Shown: one piece after another, positions 54,975 through 63,600 of the stretch
Position numbering within the stretch: the stretch's first letter is position 1
Layout of the letters: the number at the start of each line of letters is the position of its first letter
Source: Bacillota bacterium
GTDB taxonomy: Bacteria; Bacillota; Sulfobacillia; Sulfobacillales; Sulfobacillaceae
Length of the DNA stretch: 64,000 nucleotides
Direction of reading: 5' to 3'
Assembly (NCBI GenBank): GCA_021820965.1
Contig: JAKACZ010000011.1
Location: 31,241-95,240 of the forward strand
The notes under the pieces: generated by a model
What the model saw: only the letters and a program-made list of their open reading frames with translations
Told to the model about the DNA's origin: nothing
The model's database searches: none
Program-made: the position numbers and the translations under genes

Positions 54975-55478
54975 TTAGGCTTTCGGCAGAATCACCACAT
55001 CCTCAGGCGACATCTCGGTGACGCTGGTGGCGGTATCGGCAATCCTGGCCACCTGAGTCGGAGTTAGCCTCGACGCACCCACCATGACCACGACTTGATG
55101 GCTGGTGACGGTCGCGGCCGACAGAGGGAACCCGCGCCCGGCCAATAATCCCTCGATGCGCACTTCCGCCTTGAGTTCCTGAGTGTCCTCCACCATGGTG
55201 TGCGCCGCTTGGTTCCTGGCGCTCTGGGAGATTCCGGGATTCTTAGTCAGCGCCTGAAGTGTCGCAATTTCTTTGGACATGAGTTGGTCGCGCTTCATGC
55301 GCACGTTGGTAAAGTAATTTTCCAGATTGACCACTTGGCGGTGTGCCCGGGCGGCCTGAGTTCCCGGGATTGCCACCTGAGACTCGGGGCTGGTGCGATG
55401 GTAGACAACGTAACCCAAAAGCACCGCCAACACGGTGACAAAGGCCGCGAAGCGAATGATTTGCGGTCGTTTCATCAT
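54975..55478 (-). CDS. spoIIIAH: Stage III sporulation protein AH
   Basis: 167 residues with one membrane segment (about 8-25, FAAFVTVLAVLLGYVVY) and an extracytoplasmic domain of YscJ/FliF-like type: NLENYFTNVRMKRDQLMSKE and a C-terminal VVMVGASRLTPTQVARIAD. It binds forespore SpoIIQ to form the feeding-tube channel. AAGGAGG precedes ATGATG. Last gene of the spoIIIA operon. Confidence 0.94.
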   Translation of the reverse strand: MMKRPQIIRFAAFVTVLAVLLGYVVYHRTSPESQVAIPGTQAARAHRQVVNLENYFTNVRMKRDQLMSKEIATLQALTKNPGISQSARNQAAHTMVEDTQELKAEVRIEGLLAGRGFPLSAATVTSHQVVVMVGASRLTPTQVARIADTATSVTEMSPEDVVILPKA

Positions 55479-55505
55479 GGTCCTCCTTTTTTCCGTGCTC
55501 GCCGC

Positions 55506-56024
55506 TTAATTCGGCAGCACCAAGACTTGATAGGCTTGAACTTGCAGCAATGTCTGTACGGCTTGAGACAGCTCGGCGCGGATGGCCGGCCTTCGCGCAG
55601 CGGGCGTTACTACCACCACGCCGCCAACAGCGGGCCCAATTTGGTCAAACGGCACCACCGTCTGGCCGTTATTGGTGGATACCACTACGGGCTGGGTCCC
55701 CTGGCCGCCGCCCGAGCTGTCGACATACTGCGACTGAATGCTGCGTGTCAAGGTGATCGCCACCGATACCTGTCCCACTCCGGGGATTTTGGCCAAGATC
55801 TGTTCCACCTGCGCCGCGATTTGCTTTTGTTGACGCTCGATCGCTTCCGCAGGCAGAGCAGCCGCGTTGGGGGTTTTATGATGAGGCGGCGAAGGCCGCG
55901 CGATTCCAAAGCTGCCAAAGCCCAACAGCAGCACCCCTAACCCGCCGACCACCACCAGCCGCAAAAATCCTTTCCGGTCCTGATTCACAAATTTGTCCCA
56001 CCATTCCCGATAGCTTGATGACAT
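55506..56024 (-). CDS. spoIIIAG: Stage III sporulation protein AG
   Basis: 172 residues: one membrane segment near 22-42 (LRLVVVGGLGVLLLGFGSFG), then a ring-building domain with EQILAKIPGVGQVSVAITL and VVVVTPAARRPAIRAELSQA, typical of SpoIIIAG, which forms a large oligomeric ring of the channel. A Gly/Gln-rich insert (SSGGGQGTQ) lies between strands. GAGGAGG precedes the ATG. Confidence 0.95.
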   Translation of the reverse strand: MSSSYREWWDKFVNQDRKGFLRLVVVGGLGVLLLGFGSFGIARPSPPHHKTPNAAALPAEAIERQQKQIAAQVEQILAKIPGVGQVSVAITLTRSIQSQYVDSSGGGQGTQPVVVSTNNGQTVVPFDQIGPAVGGVVVVTPAARRPAIRAELSQAVQTLLQVQAYQVLVLPN

Positions 56025-56060
56025 TTATCCAACCTCCTCACCCTTGCCGCTCCCCTGCCC

Positions 56061-56537
56061 TTACGGCCGCCCAGCTTTTGGCCTGGACCGGACCGTCACC
56101 TCAACTGCTGGCGTGCTGCCCATGGTGACCTTGAGGGCGGCACGGACATAATGCCGCGCTTGGGCCGCGCTCACCGAGCCATCCGTCACCAGATAGGCGC
56201 TGACACTGCCGTCCACTCGCGACGTCAGGGTGCATCCGCTGACGCCGGACATGCTGAGCACAATGGCTTCGGCCTGATGCAGTTCCTCCATCTTTACGAC
56301 TTGGTTAAATCCGCTCTGACTGTTGGTCCAGCCGGCCGTTGGCAGCGCCAGCGGGGTCTTCCCCATCTGATTGAGCCAAGACCATAAGGGACTAACGAGG
56401 GTAGCCAGGATCACCAGCCCAACCACCAGACCGCCATAGCGTTTGAGATCCCCCTTGGGCAGTACGAAGTCCACCAAATTGCCCAACAGAACGACCACGA
56501 TGAGCACTTTGAGCCATTGGCCAATGTGATCAATCAC
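56061..56537 (-). CDS. spoIIIAF: Stage III sporulation protein AF
   Basis: 158 residues: two membrane segments (about 9-25 and 35-52, GGLVVGLVILATLVSPLW) followed by a soluble domain with KMEELHQAEAIVLSMSGVSG. This is the SpoIIIAF arrangement. GTG start overlaps the stop of spoIIIAE, as in other sporulators in reversed order along this operon. Confidence 0.9.
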   Translation of the reverse strand: MIDHIGQWLKVLIVVVLLGNLVDFVLPKGDLKRYGGLVVGLVILATLVSPLWSWLNQMGKTPLALPTAGWTNSQSGFNQVVKMEELHQAEAIVLSMSGVSGCTLTSRVDGSVSAYLVTDGSVSAAQARHYVRAALKVTMGSTPAVEVTVRSRPKAGRP

Positions 56538-57700
56538 AACTGCACCCCATTCGTTGTGCCGACAACGACGGTCACCACCAAAAAGAACATGAGAGCTACT
56601 GCGCCGGCGATAGCCATGAGCCAGCCTAAGGCGTTGGCCATCAGGTTGAGTGCGTCGCCCACGCCGGGCACGCCCAGAGGCTCGGAAGCGGCGGCCCCCA
56701 TGCGATAGAGCACCATCATGGCAAACAGCTTGATCAGCGGGAAAAGAACCAGCACGATAATCCCCAGCGCCCCAAACACCGAGACGGCGTTTTTCAGCAG
56801 AAGAGATGAACCCAGCACCGCTTCCATGGCGTCGGAAAACATCTTACCGATCACGGGAACAAAGGTGTTGGCTAAGAATTTTCCGGTGCGGAGCGTCACT
56901 CCGTCGGCCACCGAACCGGCCGCCCCCTCAATCGCCATGATCCCCAGAAACACGCTCATCAGCCCCCCCAAGAGGGTTAATCCCACCTGCCGCAAAAGCG
57001 CTCCCAGCGTGTTCAACGAGAATTTAGGAAGCCATACCGAGACCAACTCTACCAGCGTGGCCATGAGAACCAGCGGTAGAACCCAGCGCTGAGTCAGGAT
57101 TGCGACCAAGTTGGTCACCGCCAGCATCAGAGGGTGGAATATCCCCGCCGACGCGACCGCCCCGCTTCCGGCCACCAGCACCATCAACAGCGGAATTAAC
57201 GATTCCATGAAGTGAACCAGATTCCCGACCAGTCCTTCGACCATTCTGATCGCCACCGCAAACGAGCGCAGCGCCACCAAAATGAGTGCGGACACGACCA
57301 CAATCCGCGCCACTCCGACCACGCCGCCACGGTCGCCTTCGCCCACCGTGTCACCTAGTCGGGCGAGAAGCGCGGCCAACACTGTCAACAGAAAAATGAT
57401 CCCCAGAATCCGGCCCTCCACGGCTAAATCCCCGGCCAGCGCCGACCCTAAGTGAGACAGCAAAAGCGCTGGGTTCATCGGCATTTGGTGGTGCAAAACC
57501 CGGCGGGCAATTTCGCCCACCGAGGGCAGGGAGGGCGCCCCTGACCCGCTCAGCAAGTGGTTCATTTCCTCATCTAAGCGCTGCGTGTTTAGTGACTGGA
57601 TTTGCTGGTTGACCAATGACGACATGCTTTTTGCCAAGGCCACCGCCGGTGCCAGGGCGAGCAACAGTACGGTGATGGGTAAGATGAAAAAACGCTTCAC
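56534..57700 (-). CDS. spoIIIAE: Stage III sporulation protein AE
   Basis: 388 residues, signal peptide plus about eight transmembrane segments. The family traits are an N-terminal extracytoplasmic part with LNTQRLDEEMNHLL followed by the polytopic core, with SLIPLLMVLVAGSGAVASAG and LANTFVPVIGKMFSDAMEAV. It is the largest membrane component of the SpoIIIA complex. GTG start with GGGGGAGAG. Confidence 0.94.
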   Translation of the reverse strand: MKRFFILPITVLLLALAPAVALAKSMSSLVNQQIQSLNTQRLDEEMNHLLSGSGAPSLPSVGEIARRVLHHQMPMNPALLLSHLGSALAGDLAVEGRILGIIFLLTVLAALLARLGDTVGEGDRGGVVGVARIVVVSALILVALRSFAVAIRMVEGLVGNLVHFMESLIPLLMVLVAGSGAVASAGIFHPLMLAVTNLVAILTQRWVLPLVLMATLVELVSVWLPKFSLNTLGALLRQVGLTLLGGLMSVFLGIMAIEGAAGSVADGVTLRTGKFLANTFVPVIGKMFSDAMEAVLGSSLLLKNAVSVFGALGIIVLVLFPLIKLFAMMVLYRMGAAASEPLGVPGVGDALNLMANALGWLMAIAGAVALMFFLVVTVVVGTTNGVQL

Positions 57701-57715
57701 GCTCTCCCCCCTCCG

Positions 57716-58108
57716 CTACGACGGGATTAGCTTCAGCACGGTCTCGGTGATGCTGGCGATTAACGGAATGGCCAGCGCCAAAATGGCAATTTTTCCGGCC
57801 AGTTCGACCCGCATCCCGGTTCCGGCCTCACCCGAATCCTGCGCAAGCTGTGCCACAAATACGGTGAGATAGGAAATGCCAACCACTTTCAACAAGAGCG
57901 CCAAATATTGAGCCGGAATATGCGCCAGCTCCGACAGGTGCACTAGGGCCGATACCACCCGTGCAACGTCCGGCACGATCAGCATCAGCATGACCGCCGC
58001 AATTCCCAACCGTAAGATGACCCCGAGATCTCGCCGTTCTTCGCGGATGACCATCAACAGCACCGTGGCCATCAGACCCAGGCCGACCACCCGCATCAAC
58101 GCCAACAC
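57716..58108 (-). CDS. spoIIIAD: Stage III sporulation protein AD
   Basis: 130 residues, four hydrophobic segments. It has LMVIREERRDLGVILRLGIA near residue 20 and a C-terminal VFVAQLAQDSGEAGTGMRVE, typical of SpoIIIAD; this QxxxDxGE pattern also resembles type III export components. GTG start with GGGGGA upstream. Confidence 0.93.
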   Translation of the reverse strand: MLALMRVVGLGLMATVLLMVIREERRDLGVILRLGIAAVMLMLIVPDVARVVSALVHLSELAHIPAQYLALLLKVVGISYLTVFVAQLAQDSGEAGTGMRVELAGKIAILALAIPLIASITETVLKLIPS

Positions 58109-58120
58109 CCGGAATCCCCC

Positions 58121-58318
58121 TTAGAGGTTGAACATAGTTTTTACCGATTGGAACAGCTGGGCCACCTCCCGCAGCACCATGAGGAACCCGATGGCAATAC
58201 CGGCCAGCGCCACCAATTGGCCCCACTCCTTGCGATCCAGCCGCTCCAGCACGCTGTACGCCACGGTGACCAATATTCCGATTCCAGCCAGCTTAAAGAT
58301 CAAATCCACGCTCGCCAC
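58121..58318 (-). CDS. spoIIIAC: Stage III sporulation protein AC
   Basis: 65 residues with two membrane segments: VDLIFKLAGIGILVTVAYSV and a second at 33-52 with LVALAGIAIGFLMVL. The normal length of SpoIIIAC. GTG at 58318 is preferred over ATG 58336 because it matches family length and follows AGGGGTGA at the end of spoIIIAB. Confidence 0.93.
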   Translation of the reverse strand: MASVDLIFKLAGIGILVTVAYSVLERLDRKEWGQLVALAGIAIGFLMVLREVAQLFQSVKTMFNL

Positions 58319-58332
58319 GCTCTCACCCCTCG

Positions 58333-58857
58333 TCACAGCAAAAGGATCACCACCGTCAGCCCGAGCGCGTTCACCAGCACCGAAAACAACCGGCCGTCCT
58401 TGCTGCGCCGGGTGCGCGCTTCCACCAGCAGCCGCTCCAACTCGGCTTGCGCCGCGGCGATATGACGATGCTGATGGCTAGTGTCCGACGTTCCCAAAAC
58501 CCGGCCCAAATCGGACAGCACCCGGCGGTCGTCCCCCCACAGCCCCGGCAAACGGATGAGCAGCCGTTCCCACCTGTCGTCAAATCGGCAATCGGGACTT
58601 CGCAGTTCCTCGGTAAACACCTTGAAGGCGGGGCGCAACAGCCGCTGGGCTGAGGCCGCCTGCCACAAGGCGTCGGGCAGCGGCAGACGTCTCCATTCGA
58701 TGAGGGGGATGAGTCGGGCGAGCAACTGCTGCCATTCCTCCAAGCCCCGTACTCGTGCCTGAAACGGCTCTCGCGCCCGTTCGGACAGGCGCCAGGCCGC
58801 ATACAGCACCAGCACCGCCGCTACCACGCGTACGAAAATCACGGTGCACCGGACCAA
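58333..58857 (-). CDS. spoIIIAB: Stage III sporulation protein AB
   Basis: 174 residues: an N-terminal membrane segment, a cytoplasmic helical domain with LARLIPLIEWRRLPLPDALW, and a C-terminal membrane segment (FSVLVNALGLTVVILLL). Similar to the GspF-like family of type II secretion platforms, as known for SpoIIIAB. The TTG at 58857 overlaps the end of spoIIIAA by 19 bases; a GTG five codons later is possible. Confidence 0.9.
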   Translation of the reverse strand: MVRCTVIFVRVVAAVLVLYAAWRLSERAREPFQARVRGLEEWQQLLARLIPLIEWRRLPLPDALWQAASAQRLLRPAFKVFTEELRSPDCRFDDRWERLLIRLPGLWGDDRRVLSDLGRVLGTSDTSHQHRHIAAAQAELERLLVEARTRRSKDGRLFSVLVNALGLTVVILLL

Positions 58858-59735
58858 GCCCAGACATCATCCACAGTGCCCGGTACCGGATTGCTCGACA
58901 AGAAGACAACCGCATCGAACGCGCCTTGACGCAGCACCCCGGCGAACGCCGGGCGGCGAAATAAATCCTCCCGAGAGCGGGCATGAACGGTGGCCAGGAC
59001 GTCAACCCCCGAGTAGCGGGCATGGATGATGGCAGCCAAGTCCGCTTCTCCTCCCAGTTCATCCACGGCGATAATGTCCGGTCCCAACGTGCGCAATGCG
59101 GTCTCAACCCCCTCAGGTTTTGGCCAGGCGTCAAGCACGTCGGTGTGGCATCCCACATCGAACCCAAAGATGCCGGTCCCCCCGCACCCGGCGACCTCTG
59201 AGCGTTCGTCCACCACCACCACCCGCCGCGCCTCATTGCTGAGGCAGAACACAAGGTCGCGCAAGAGGGTGGTTTTCCCGGCCCGCGGCGGCGAGGCCAG
59301 AAGCCACGACCCTCCCAATCCGCGCTTACGCAAGAGCTCAATGAGGGCCTCTGCCGGCCCTCTTATGTGCCGCCCTATCCGCATGTTCAATCCCGATACC
59401 CGGCTTACCGTGACGACGCGGCCCCCTTCCACCACCGCGCGGCCGGCGATCCCTACGCGGTGGCCGCCCGCCAGAGTCAAAAAGCCCTGCCTGAGCTCAT
59501 CCGCCCGCGCATACAGTGAATGGTCGACCAACACGCTCACAATCTGCTCCAGTTGGTCGGCCGTCACCACCTGCGGGAGCCCGGGATGAGTTAAGACGTC
59601 ATGCCACCCGGCGCCATAAAGGCAGACGGGACGGTCCAGCCGAAAGCGTATTTCCTCGAGGGAGGCGGAGCGCTGACCGGGAAAATCCTCCAAGGCTTGC
59701 CGCCAAGGATTGGGCAGATATTGCCATGGTTGCAT
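58839..59735 (-). CDS. spoIIIAA: Stage III sporulation protein AA, secretion-type ATPase
   Basis: 298 residues. Walker A is LLASPPRAGKTTLLRDL near residue 150, Walker B DIIAVDELGGEADLAA near 225, and VLATVHARSREDLFRR near 250, as in GspE-like traffic ATPases. It powers the SpoIIIA-SpoIIQ channel from the mother cell. GGAGGTG lies 4 bases before the ATG. First gene of the eight-gene operon, with a SigE-like promoter upstream. Confidence 0.96.
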   Translation of the reverse strand: MQPWQYLPNPWRQALEDFPGQRSASLEEIRFRLDRPVCLYGAGWHDVLTHPGLPQVVTADQLEQIVSVLVDHSLYARADELRQGFLTLAGGHRVGIAGRAVVEGGRVVTVSRVSGLNMRIGRHIRGPAEALIELLRKRGLGGSWLLASPPRAGKTTLLRDLVFCLSNEARRVVVVDERSEVAGCGGTGIFGFDVGCHTDVLDAWPKPEGVETALRTLGPDIIAVDELGGEADLAAIIHARYSGVDVLATVHARSREDLFRRPAFAGVLRQGAFDAVVFLSSNPVPGTVDDVWAWSGAP

Positions 59736-59780
59736 CTCGCACCTCCGCCTGAGCCCCGGGATCTCTTCCCAGTTGTGTTA

Positions 59781-59810
59781 TGTCTATGGGACAGGTCACC
59801 AGCTTATTCC
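59781..59810 (-). promoter_or_regulatory. Candidate SigE promoter of the spoIIIA operon
   Basis: The minus strand has GGAATAA (59810-59804), a 15-base spacer and CATAGACA (59788-59781), fitting the SigE pattern in the -10 and roughly in the -35. The spoIIIAA start is 46 bases further on. spoIIIA is SigE-controlled in Bacillus. Confidence 0.5.
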
Positions 59811-60275
59811 AGTCTGGGAAGCCCGCTTATGCGGCTTGGACCCTCGGAGGCGGGCGCGAATCCGGCCCTGGAGGTCGCGCCCGGCTCACGAGAACGGTGG
59901 AACATAAATGGTATCGGGATTTTGTGATTGATCGCTCTCTCTTGGGAACCTTCTTCATGCGCTGACAAATCCGGATGATGTAATGGATTCAGCAACCTTA
60001 TTGGCCGCCGGCACGAATCCGATGCTAGCAACACTTAGGGCTCACTCGGAAATAACTGGATCGTTTTGTGGGCTAATGGTGTAGTTCCACCCCCTTTGAA
60101 AGGCTAATTTATGAATGGGGCCCTTAGGGGATTAACGGGCCGGTTAACGACTTAACGGAATCTTCGGCATTTTAGCTCCCGGGTCACCATTGGTACCAGG
60201 GCCACTTTTAGAAGGGCAGTTCTAAGGGATCTCAAGTTTGGTGATTTTCGTAAGATTCGACAATGTTGTAGGGGT
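59811..60275. other. Gene-free stretch beyond spoIIIAA
   Basis: About 465 bases. It contains short repeats of TTAACGGG/GGTTAACGACTTAACGG near 60131-60150 and CTAAGGGAT near 60220, but no gene. It probably marks the broken edge of the ancestral spoIIIA neighbourhood; the efp/aroQ genes usual upstream are absent. Confidence 0.45.
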
Positions 60276-60668
60276 TTACAAAGGGGGGGTCACGATTTCC
60301 TTGAGGCGTTTGGTCGTGGGTGTCGGCTGCAGTGCCCCATTGGGATAGGGCAACGTGATGCCAAGCCGCTCGTGATTCTGCCGCATCACCGCTTGCATAC
60401 AGCGCCATAACAGGAGCGCCATGAAGACCCCATAGACATAGGCGGTGATTTTCTTGGTGTCCTTGAGGAACAGGGGGGCGACAGCTAACGGACCTTTCAA
60501 TAGCGCGTTGTCTTGCTCCACCACAAATTGCGTCTTGTAGCCTTCCAAGAGTGCCCGCGCCGATCGACGCGGATCATTCGAGACGAGAATGAATGTGCTG
60601 TGGTCGGGATGGATTCCCGACGGTTTATCCGGGTTTCTCCCGGGTGAGCCGCAGGGGCGTCTCATCAT
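60276..60668 (-). pseudogene. C-terminal remnant of an IS1634/IS4-type transposase
   Basis: About 130 residues with FILVSNDPRRSARALLEGYK, TQFVVEQDNALLKGP and KKITAYVYGVFMALLLWRCM. This matches the Y-x-x-x-x-x-V-E-x-x-x-x-x-L-K-G (Y2R.E) C-terminal region of IS1634-group transposases. The upstream catalytic part is missing, and the first 25 residues look out of frame. Confidence 0.75.
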
Positions 60669-60906
60669 TCAGGCTGGGCTAAGCAGGGGTGCGAAATGCA
60701 AGATCGACAGCTGCTCGTCGTGCTGTTCCTTCGAACTCAGAGCACGCTCATGTTTATACAGTTTGATCGGCGTTTCGTTGTGTCGCTAACGCCCCCCGTA
60801 TGCGCAGCAGTAAGGTCAAAGCGTTGGCGATCCCATGGCGAGTCACGACCGGCGAGAGGACCCTGCCGCTCGACGGAAGGATAGCGTTTCTCGGCGATAG
60901 ACAGGT

Positions 60907-61591
60907 TCACTCAGACGCTGGTTTATCGCCCCGAAGCACCAGCACATTAGGTCGACGACGATTACCTTCAGCGATGGCGGGTTGGAGTCTCCATCCCTCG
61001 TTCGTGGCACCAGGTTCTTTCAGGGCCGTCAGTTGGAGTCCGCCCGCAACCAATCCCTCCACATACATAGCGATAGTGCGATGCCACTTGGTCCATGTAA
61101 GCCCGTTCTTCTCTTCGACGCGCGGGCCCTCCTGCAAATAGCAATCGACCGGCCAAGCCAAGGCGTTGCCGTCGCCGTCGGATAACCACGATCCGCCGCT
61201 GTTCGCATACTTGAGGGGGTGTTCAACCGAAAAAACCAGACACCGCCCGGCGTAAGCCAACGGTAAATCCGCGTGACCAGACCGACATAATCGTCGACAT
61301 AGTGAAGAGCCAAACCGCTCACAACACAATCAAACGACGCTGAATCCGCGGGTGGTTCGGGGCGTGTGCCAGCATGGCCGCGGAGCAGTCGAGGGCTGCC
61401 ACTGAAGCCGCCCCGTGTTCGGCGCACCAAATCGCCCATTGACCGCTGCCGGTTCCCAGATCCAACACCCGGCGTCCGGTCATGTCCGGCAACACAGACT
61501 GCATCGCAGGGCCTTCAATGTAGTCGGCCCAACCATGGCGCCGGGCGAGATAGTCAGCGGCCGCCTCCGGATCATCCCATCCGTTGCTCAT
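60907..61591 (-). pseudogene. SAM-dependent methyltransferase broken by two frameshifts
   Basis: The ATG at 61591 (GAAGGCAGG upstream) starts SNGWDDPEAAADYLARRHGW, with the SAM motif VLDLGTGSGQWAIW. Near 61325 the frame changes to SFDCVVSGLALHYVDDY. Near 61225 it changes again to FSVEHPLKYANSGGSW, then GLTWTKWHRTIAMYVEGLVA and ends PNVLVLRGDKPASE at 60907. Reassembled length is about 230 residues, normal for a class I methyltransferase. The frameshifts indicate a pseudogene unless they are sequencing errors. Confidence 0.8.
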
Positions 61592-61805
61592 AATCTATTG
61601 CCTGCCTTCTTCATTTCTTTATTCACTCCGTTACGTCATTTCTTAAACCGAGCGGATAATTCCTGCCCCAGTCCTCAAAATCCCGTCTGTGGATGCGCAT
61701 TCGCCTCCCTTATGCCGACCATTAACTCAAACATTAAGCCCCACGCTATGCGTGGGAGAACTGAATAGGAGAAGCTGTGAGGCATGATGTAAAAGTCCTC
61801 CATTG
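61592..61805. other. Short gene-free stretch
   Basis: About 210 bases, AT-richer than the surroundings. No gene. It is presumably the promoter region of the broken methyltransferase gene. Confidence 0.4.
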
Positions 61806-62237
61806 CTATACTGAGAAATGGTTTCGCCAGCCAATTCTCAAGCAAGCAAAGGAGGACGGTGCCCGTGAGTGCCAATAGTCTGTCCCACACCCACTGGGAT
61901 TGGCGACTTCATGGACGAAATTTGACGCGGACCCCACGTTATGAAATGCCTCGCGATTGAGCACGAGCACTGTCTCCGACATTTCCCGGTGGTAGCCATG
62001 GGATTGAAGCCAACGGTCGAGGCCCGATGTATCCCGCGGACCGACAGCAAAGCGCGGAAGCTCACCCGGGTAGCGCCGCGTCAGCTCCGCCCAAAAGCGC
62101 GCGCAGGAAGGAATCCGCCGCATTTGGGCCGGATAGTCGGCTAGTCGCATCATCAAGCTTGGAGCGAACAGCGGCGTTTGCTCAAAGAGACGAACAAACC
62201 GGGCACGTATCCCGGTTTGTTCGTGATTGTTTCTCAT
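61806..62237 (-). pseudogene. Possible GNAT-type acetyltransferase remnant
   Basis: From an ATG at 62237 the frame reads TPLFAPSLMMRLADYPAQMR, ARFWAELTRRYPGELPRF and LDRWLQSHGYHREMSETVLV, which has the look of part of a GNAT or related fold. After about residue 100 the sequence loses protein character and the stop at 61806 is probably not original. No binding site is evident. The assignment is weak. Confidence 0.35.
62191..62223. repeat. Perfect 13-bp inverted repeat
   Basis: CGAACAAACCGGG, a 7-base loop, then CCCGGTTTGTTCG. It lies 60 bases beyond the stop of the permease gene ending at 62283, where it may terminate transcription, but no T tract follows on that strand. It also overlaps the start of the GNAT-like remnant. 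Confidence 0.85.
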
Positions 62238-62282
62238 TGCAGACCCTACCCCATGCGCTCGTTTCGGTGTAGCTGGTGCCAC

Positions 62283-63269
62283 CTACCCGGCGATCGTCCG
62301 CCAGACGTAGCGCCCCGCCTGGCCCGCCGCGGGCACGAGCACGCGGACAATACCGCGTGTGATCACGGTGGCGAGGACCATGAACAGGACGAGCTCGGCC
62401 AAACTGTGCGCGAGGTGCGTCCACGTCGGATTGGGTAGCCAACGGATTGTCTTACCGCTCTGATAGCCAACGCTGTTATACCACGGGAACGCATGCGTCC
62501 ACCACTCCCAGCGGGGGCTTGGGCCCGCTCCTAGGGGCGGCGTGACCGGCCACAGGTGCCAGGTAGCCAAGGCCAGCGCAGCAGCCGCGACGGTGACGGC
62601 TCCCAGTGCCGATCCGATGGCGCCGATCGCATGGCGCACGGAGCGTCCGACCAGGGAGGGCAGGGTGAGTAACGCGGCCACGCCCAGGAGGGGTGCGGCG
62701 ACATCCCGCCAGACATAGAACGGCACCGCGAAGGGAGATCCGGTGGCTGCTACGTGCAGAGCGAGCGGCTGCAAGCCGACCACGAGGCCAAGGGTCGCCC
62801 ACACCGTCACGACGACACGATGCGTCCCGAGCGCGCGCCACAGGGCGACGACCGGGTGTCGCCGGGCCTCGGCGTTGAGGAGGCCGGATGCGACAAGGTA
62901 CGCGCCCACTAAAAATGGCAGCATGAGCGCCGCATCCACGGTGTGGGTGCTAGCCACGGAGTTCGGCTCGATCACGAACAACGTACTGGCCACGCTAATG
63001 GCCGCCAGGATCCCGCCCAGCACGACCCGGCGCGCGTCGTGTACAGACAGGGGGGATTGACAGGCAGACGCGAGCGCGCCCGTGAGGTCGTGGGCGTCCC
63101 CCATCCGGTGGATGGCCTCGACTTCAGCCGCCGCGGGCGGCCACCCTTGCCGCATGAGGTCGTCCACGATGGCTGACACGTGGGCGTTCAGTTCCCTCCG
63201 CACCTGACGGGCCCGTGTATTGGACGTGATGTCCTCAGTTATGTGCTCCAACCATTCAAGCCGGTCCAA
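62283..63269 (-). CDS. Membrane protein with HAAS-type (PadR-partner) N-terminal domain
   Basis: 328 residues. Residues 1-75 form a helical domain (DRLEWLEHITEDI, RQVRRELNAHVSAIVDDLM, AIHRMGDAHDLTGALA) of the kind found in proteins encoded next to PadR regulators. Seven or so transmembrane segments follow from residue 82. It is probably a permease or sensor-like membrane protein regulated by the adjacent PadR. Its start overlaps the padR stop by 14 bases, indicating coupling. High GC content compared with the flanks. Confidence 0.8.
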   Translation of the reverse strand: MDRLEWLEHITEDITSNTRARQVRRELNAHVSAIVDDLMRQGWPPAAAEVEAIHRMGDAHDLTGALASACQSPLSVHDARRVVLGGILAAISVASTLFVIEPNSVASTHTVDAALMLPFLVGAYLVASGLLNAEARRHPVVALWRALGTHRVVVTVWATLGLVVGLQPLALHVAATGSPFAVPFYVWRDVAAPLLGVAALLTLPSLVGRSVRHAIGAIGSALGAVTVAAAALALATWHLWPVTPPLGAGPSPRWEWWTHAFPWYNSVGYQSGKTIRWLPNPTWTHLAHSLAELVLFMVLATVITRGIVRVLVPAAGQAGRYVWRTIAG

Positions 63270-63600
63270 GGGCGGTCACCTCCCGATGTCCGAGAATGTG
63301 ATCGACGCCCCGCGCGCGCGCGATCCACTCGGACCGCGACTGGGCGAGGCGACGAGAACCGGCCTCGGTGAGGGCATACACGCGCAGGCGGCGACCGTTC
63401 GGCACCTCTTGCCACTCGCCTACCACGTAGCCGTCGTGTTCGAGGCGATAGAGGAGGGGGTATAGGGTACCCTCTTTTAATCGCAAGGCGCGTTCGGACC
63501 GCTCCTCGATTCGGCGGGCGATTTCGTAGCCATGTCCAGGCGTACCGTCCAGCACCTCCAGAACAAGCAGGGTTGGCACAGAGGGCAGCAGACTATCCAT
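63256..63600 (-). CDS. PadR-family transcriptional regulator
   Basis: 114 residues: winged helix with SVPTLLVLEVLDGTPGHGYE, then LRLKEGTLYPLLYRLEHDGY and the wing RRLRVYALTEAGSRRLAQS. ATG at 63600 with AGGAGG; the longer frame to 63732 is rejected. PadR proteins normally repress their own operon, here including the downstream membrane protein. The effector is unknown. Confidence 0.93.
   Translation of the reverse strand: MDSLLPSVPTLLVLEVLDGTPGHGYEIARRIEERSERALRLKEGTLYPLLYRLEHDGYVVGEWQEVPNGRRLRVYALTEAGSRRLAQSRSEWIARARGVDHILGHREVTALGPA

Noticed and set aside
55200..55940. 246-codon open frame opposite spoIIIAH/AG
   Set aside because: Covers two real sporulation genes on the other strand and shows no family motif.
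60283..60289. G7 run near the IS1634 remnant
   Set aside because: It lies at the end of an already truncated transposase, so frame variation there would have no product.
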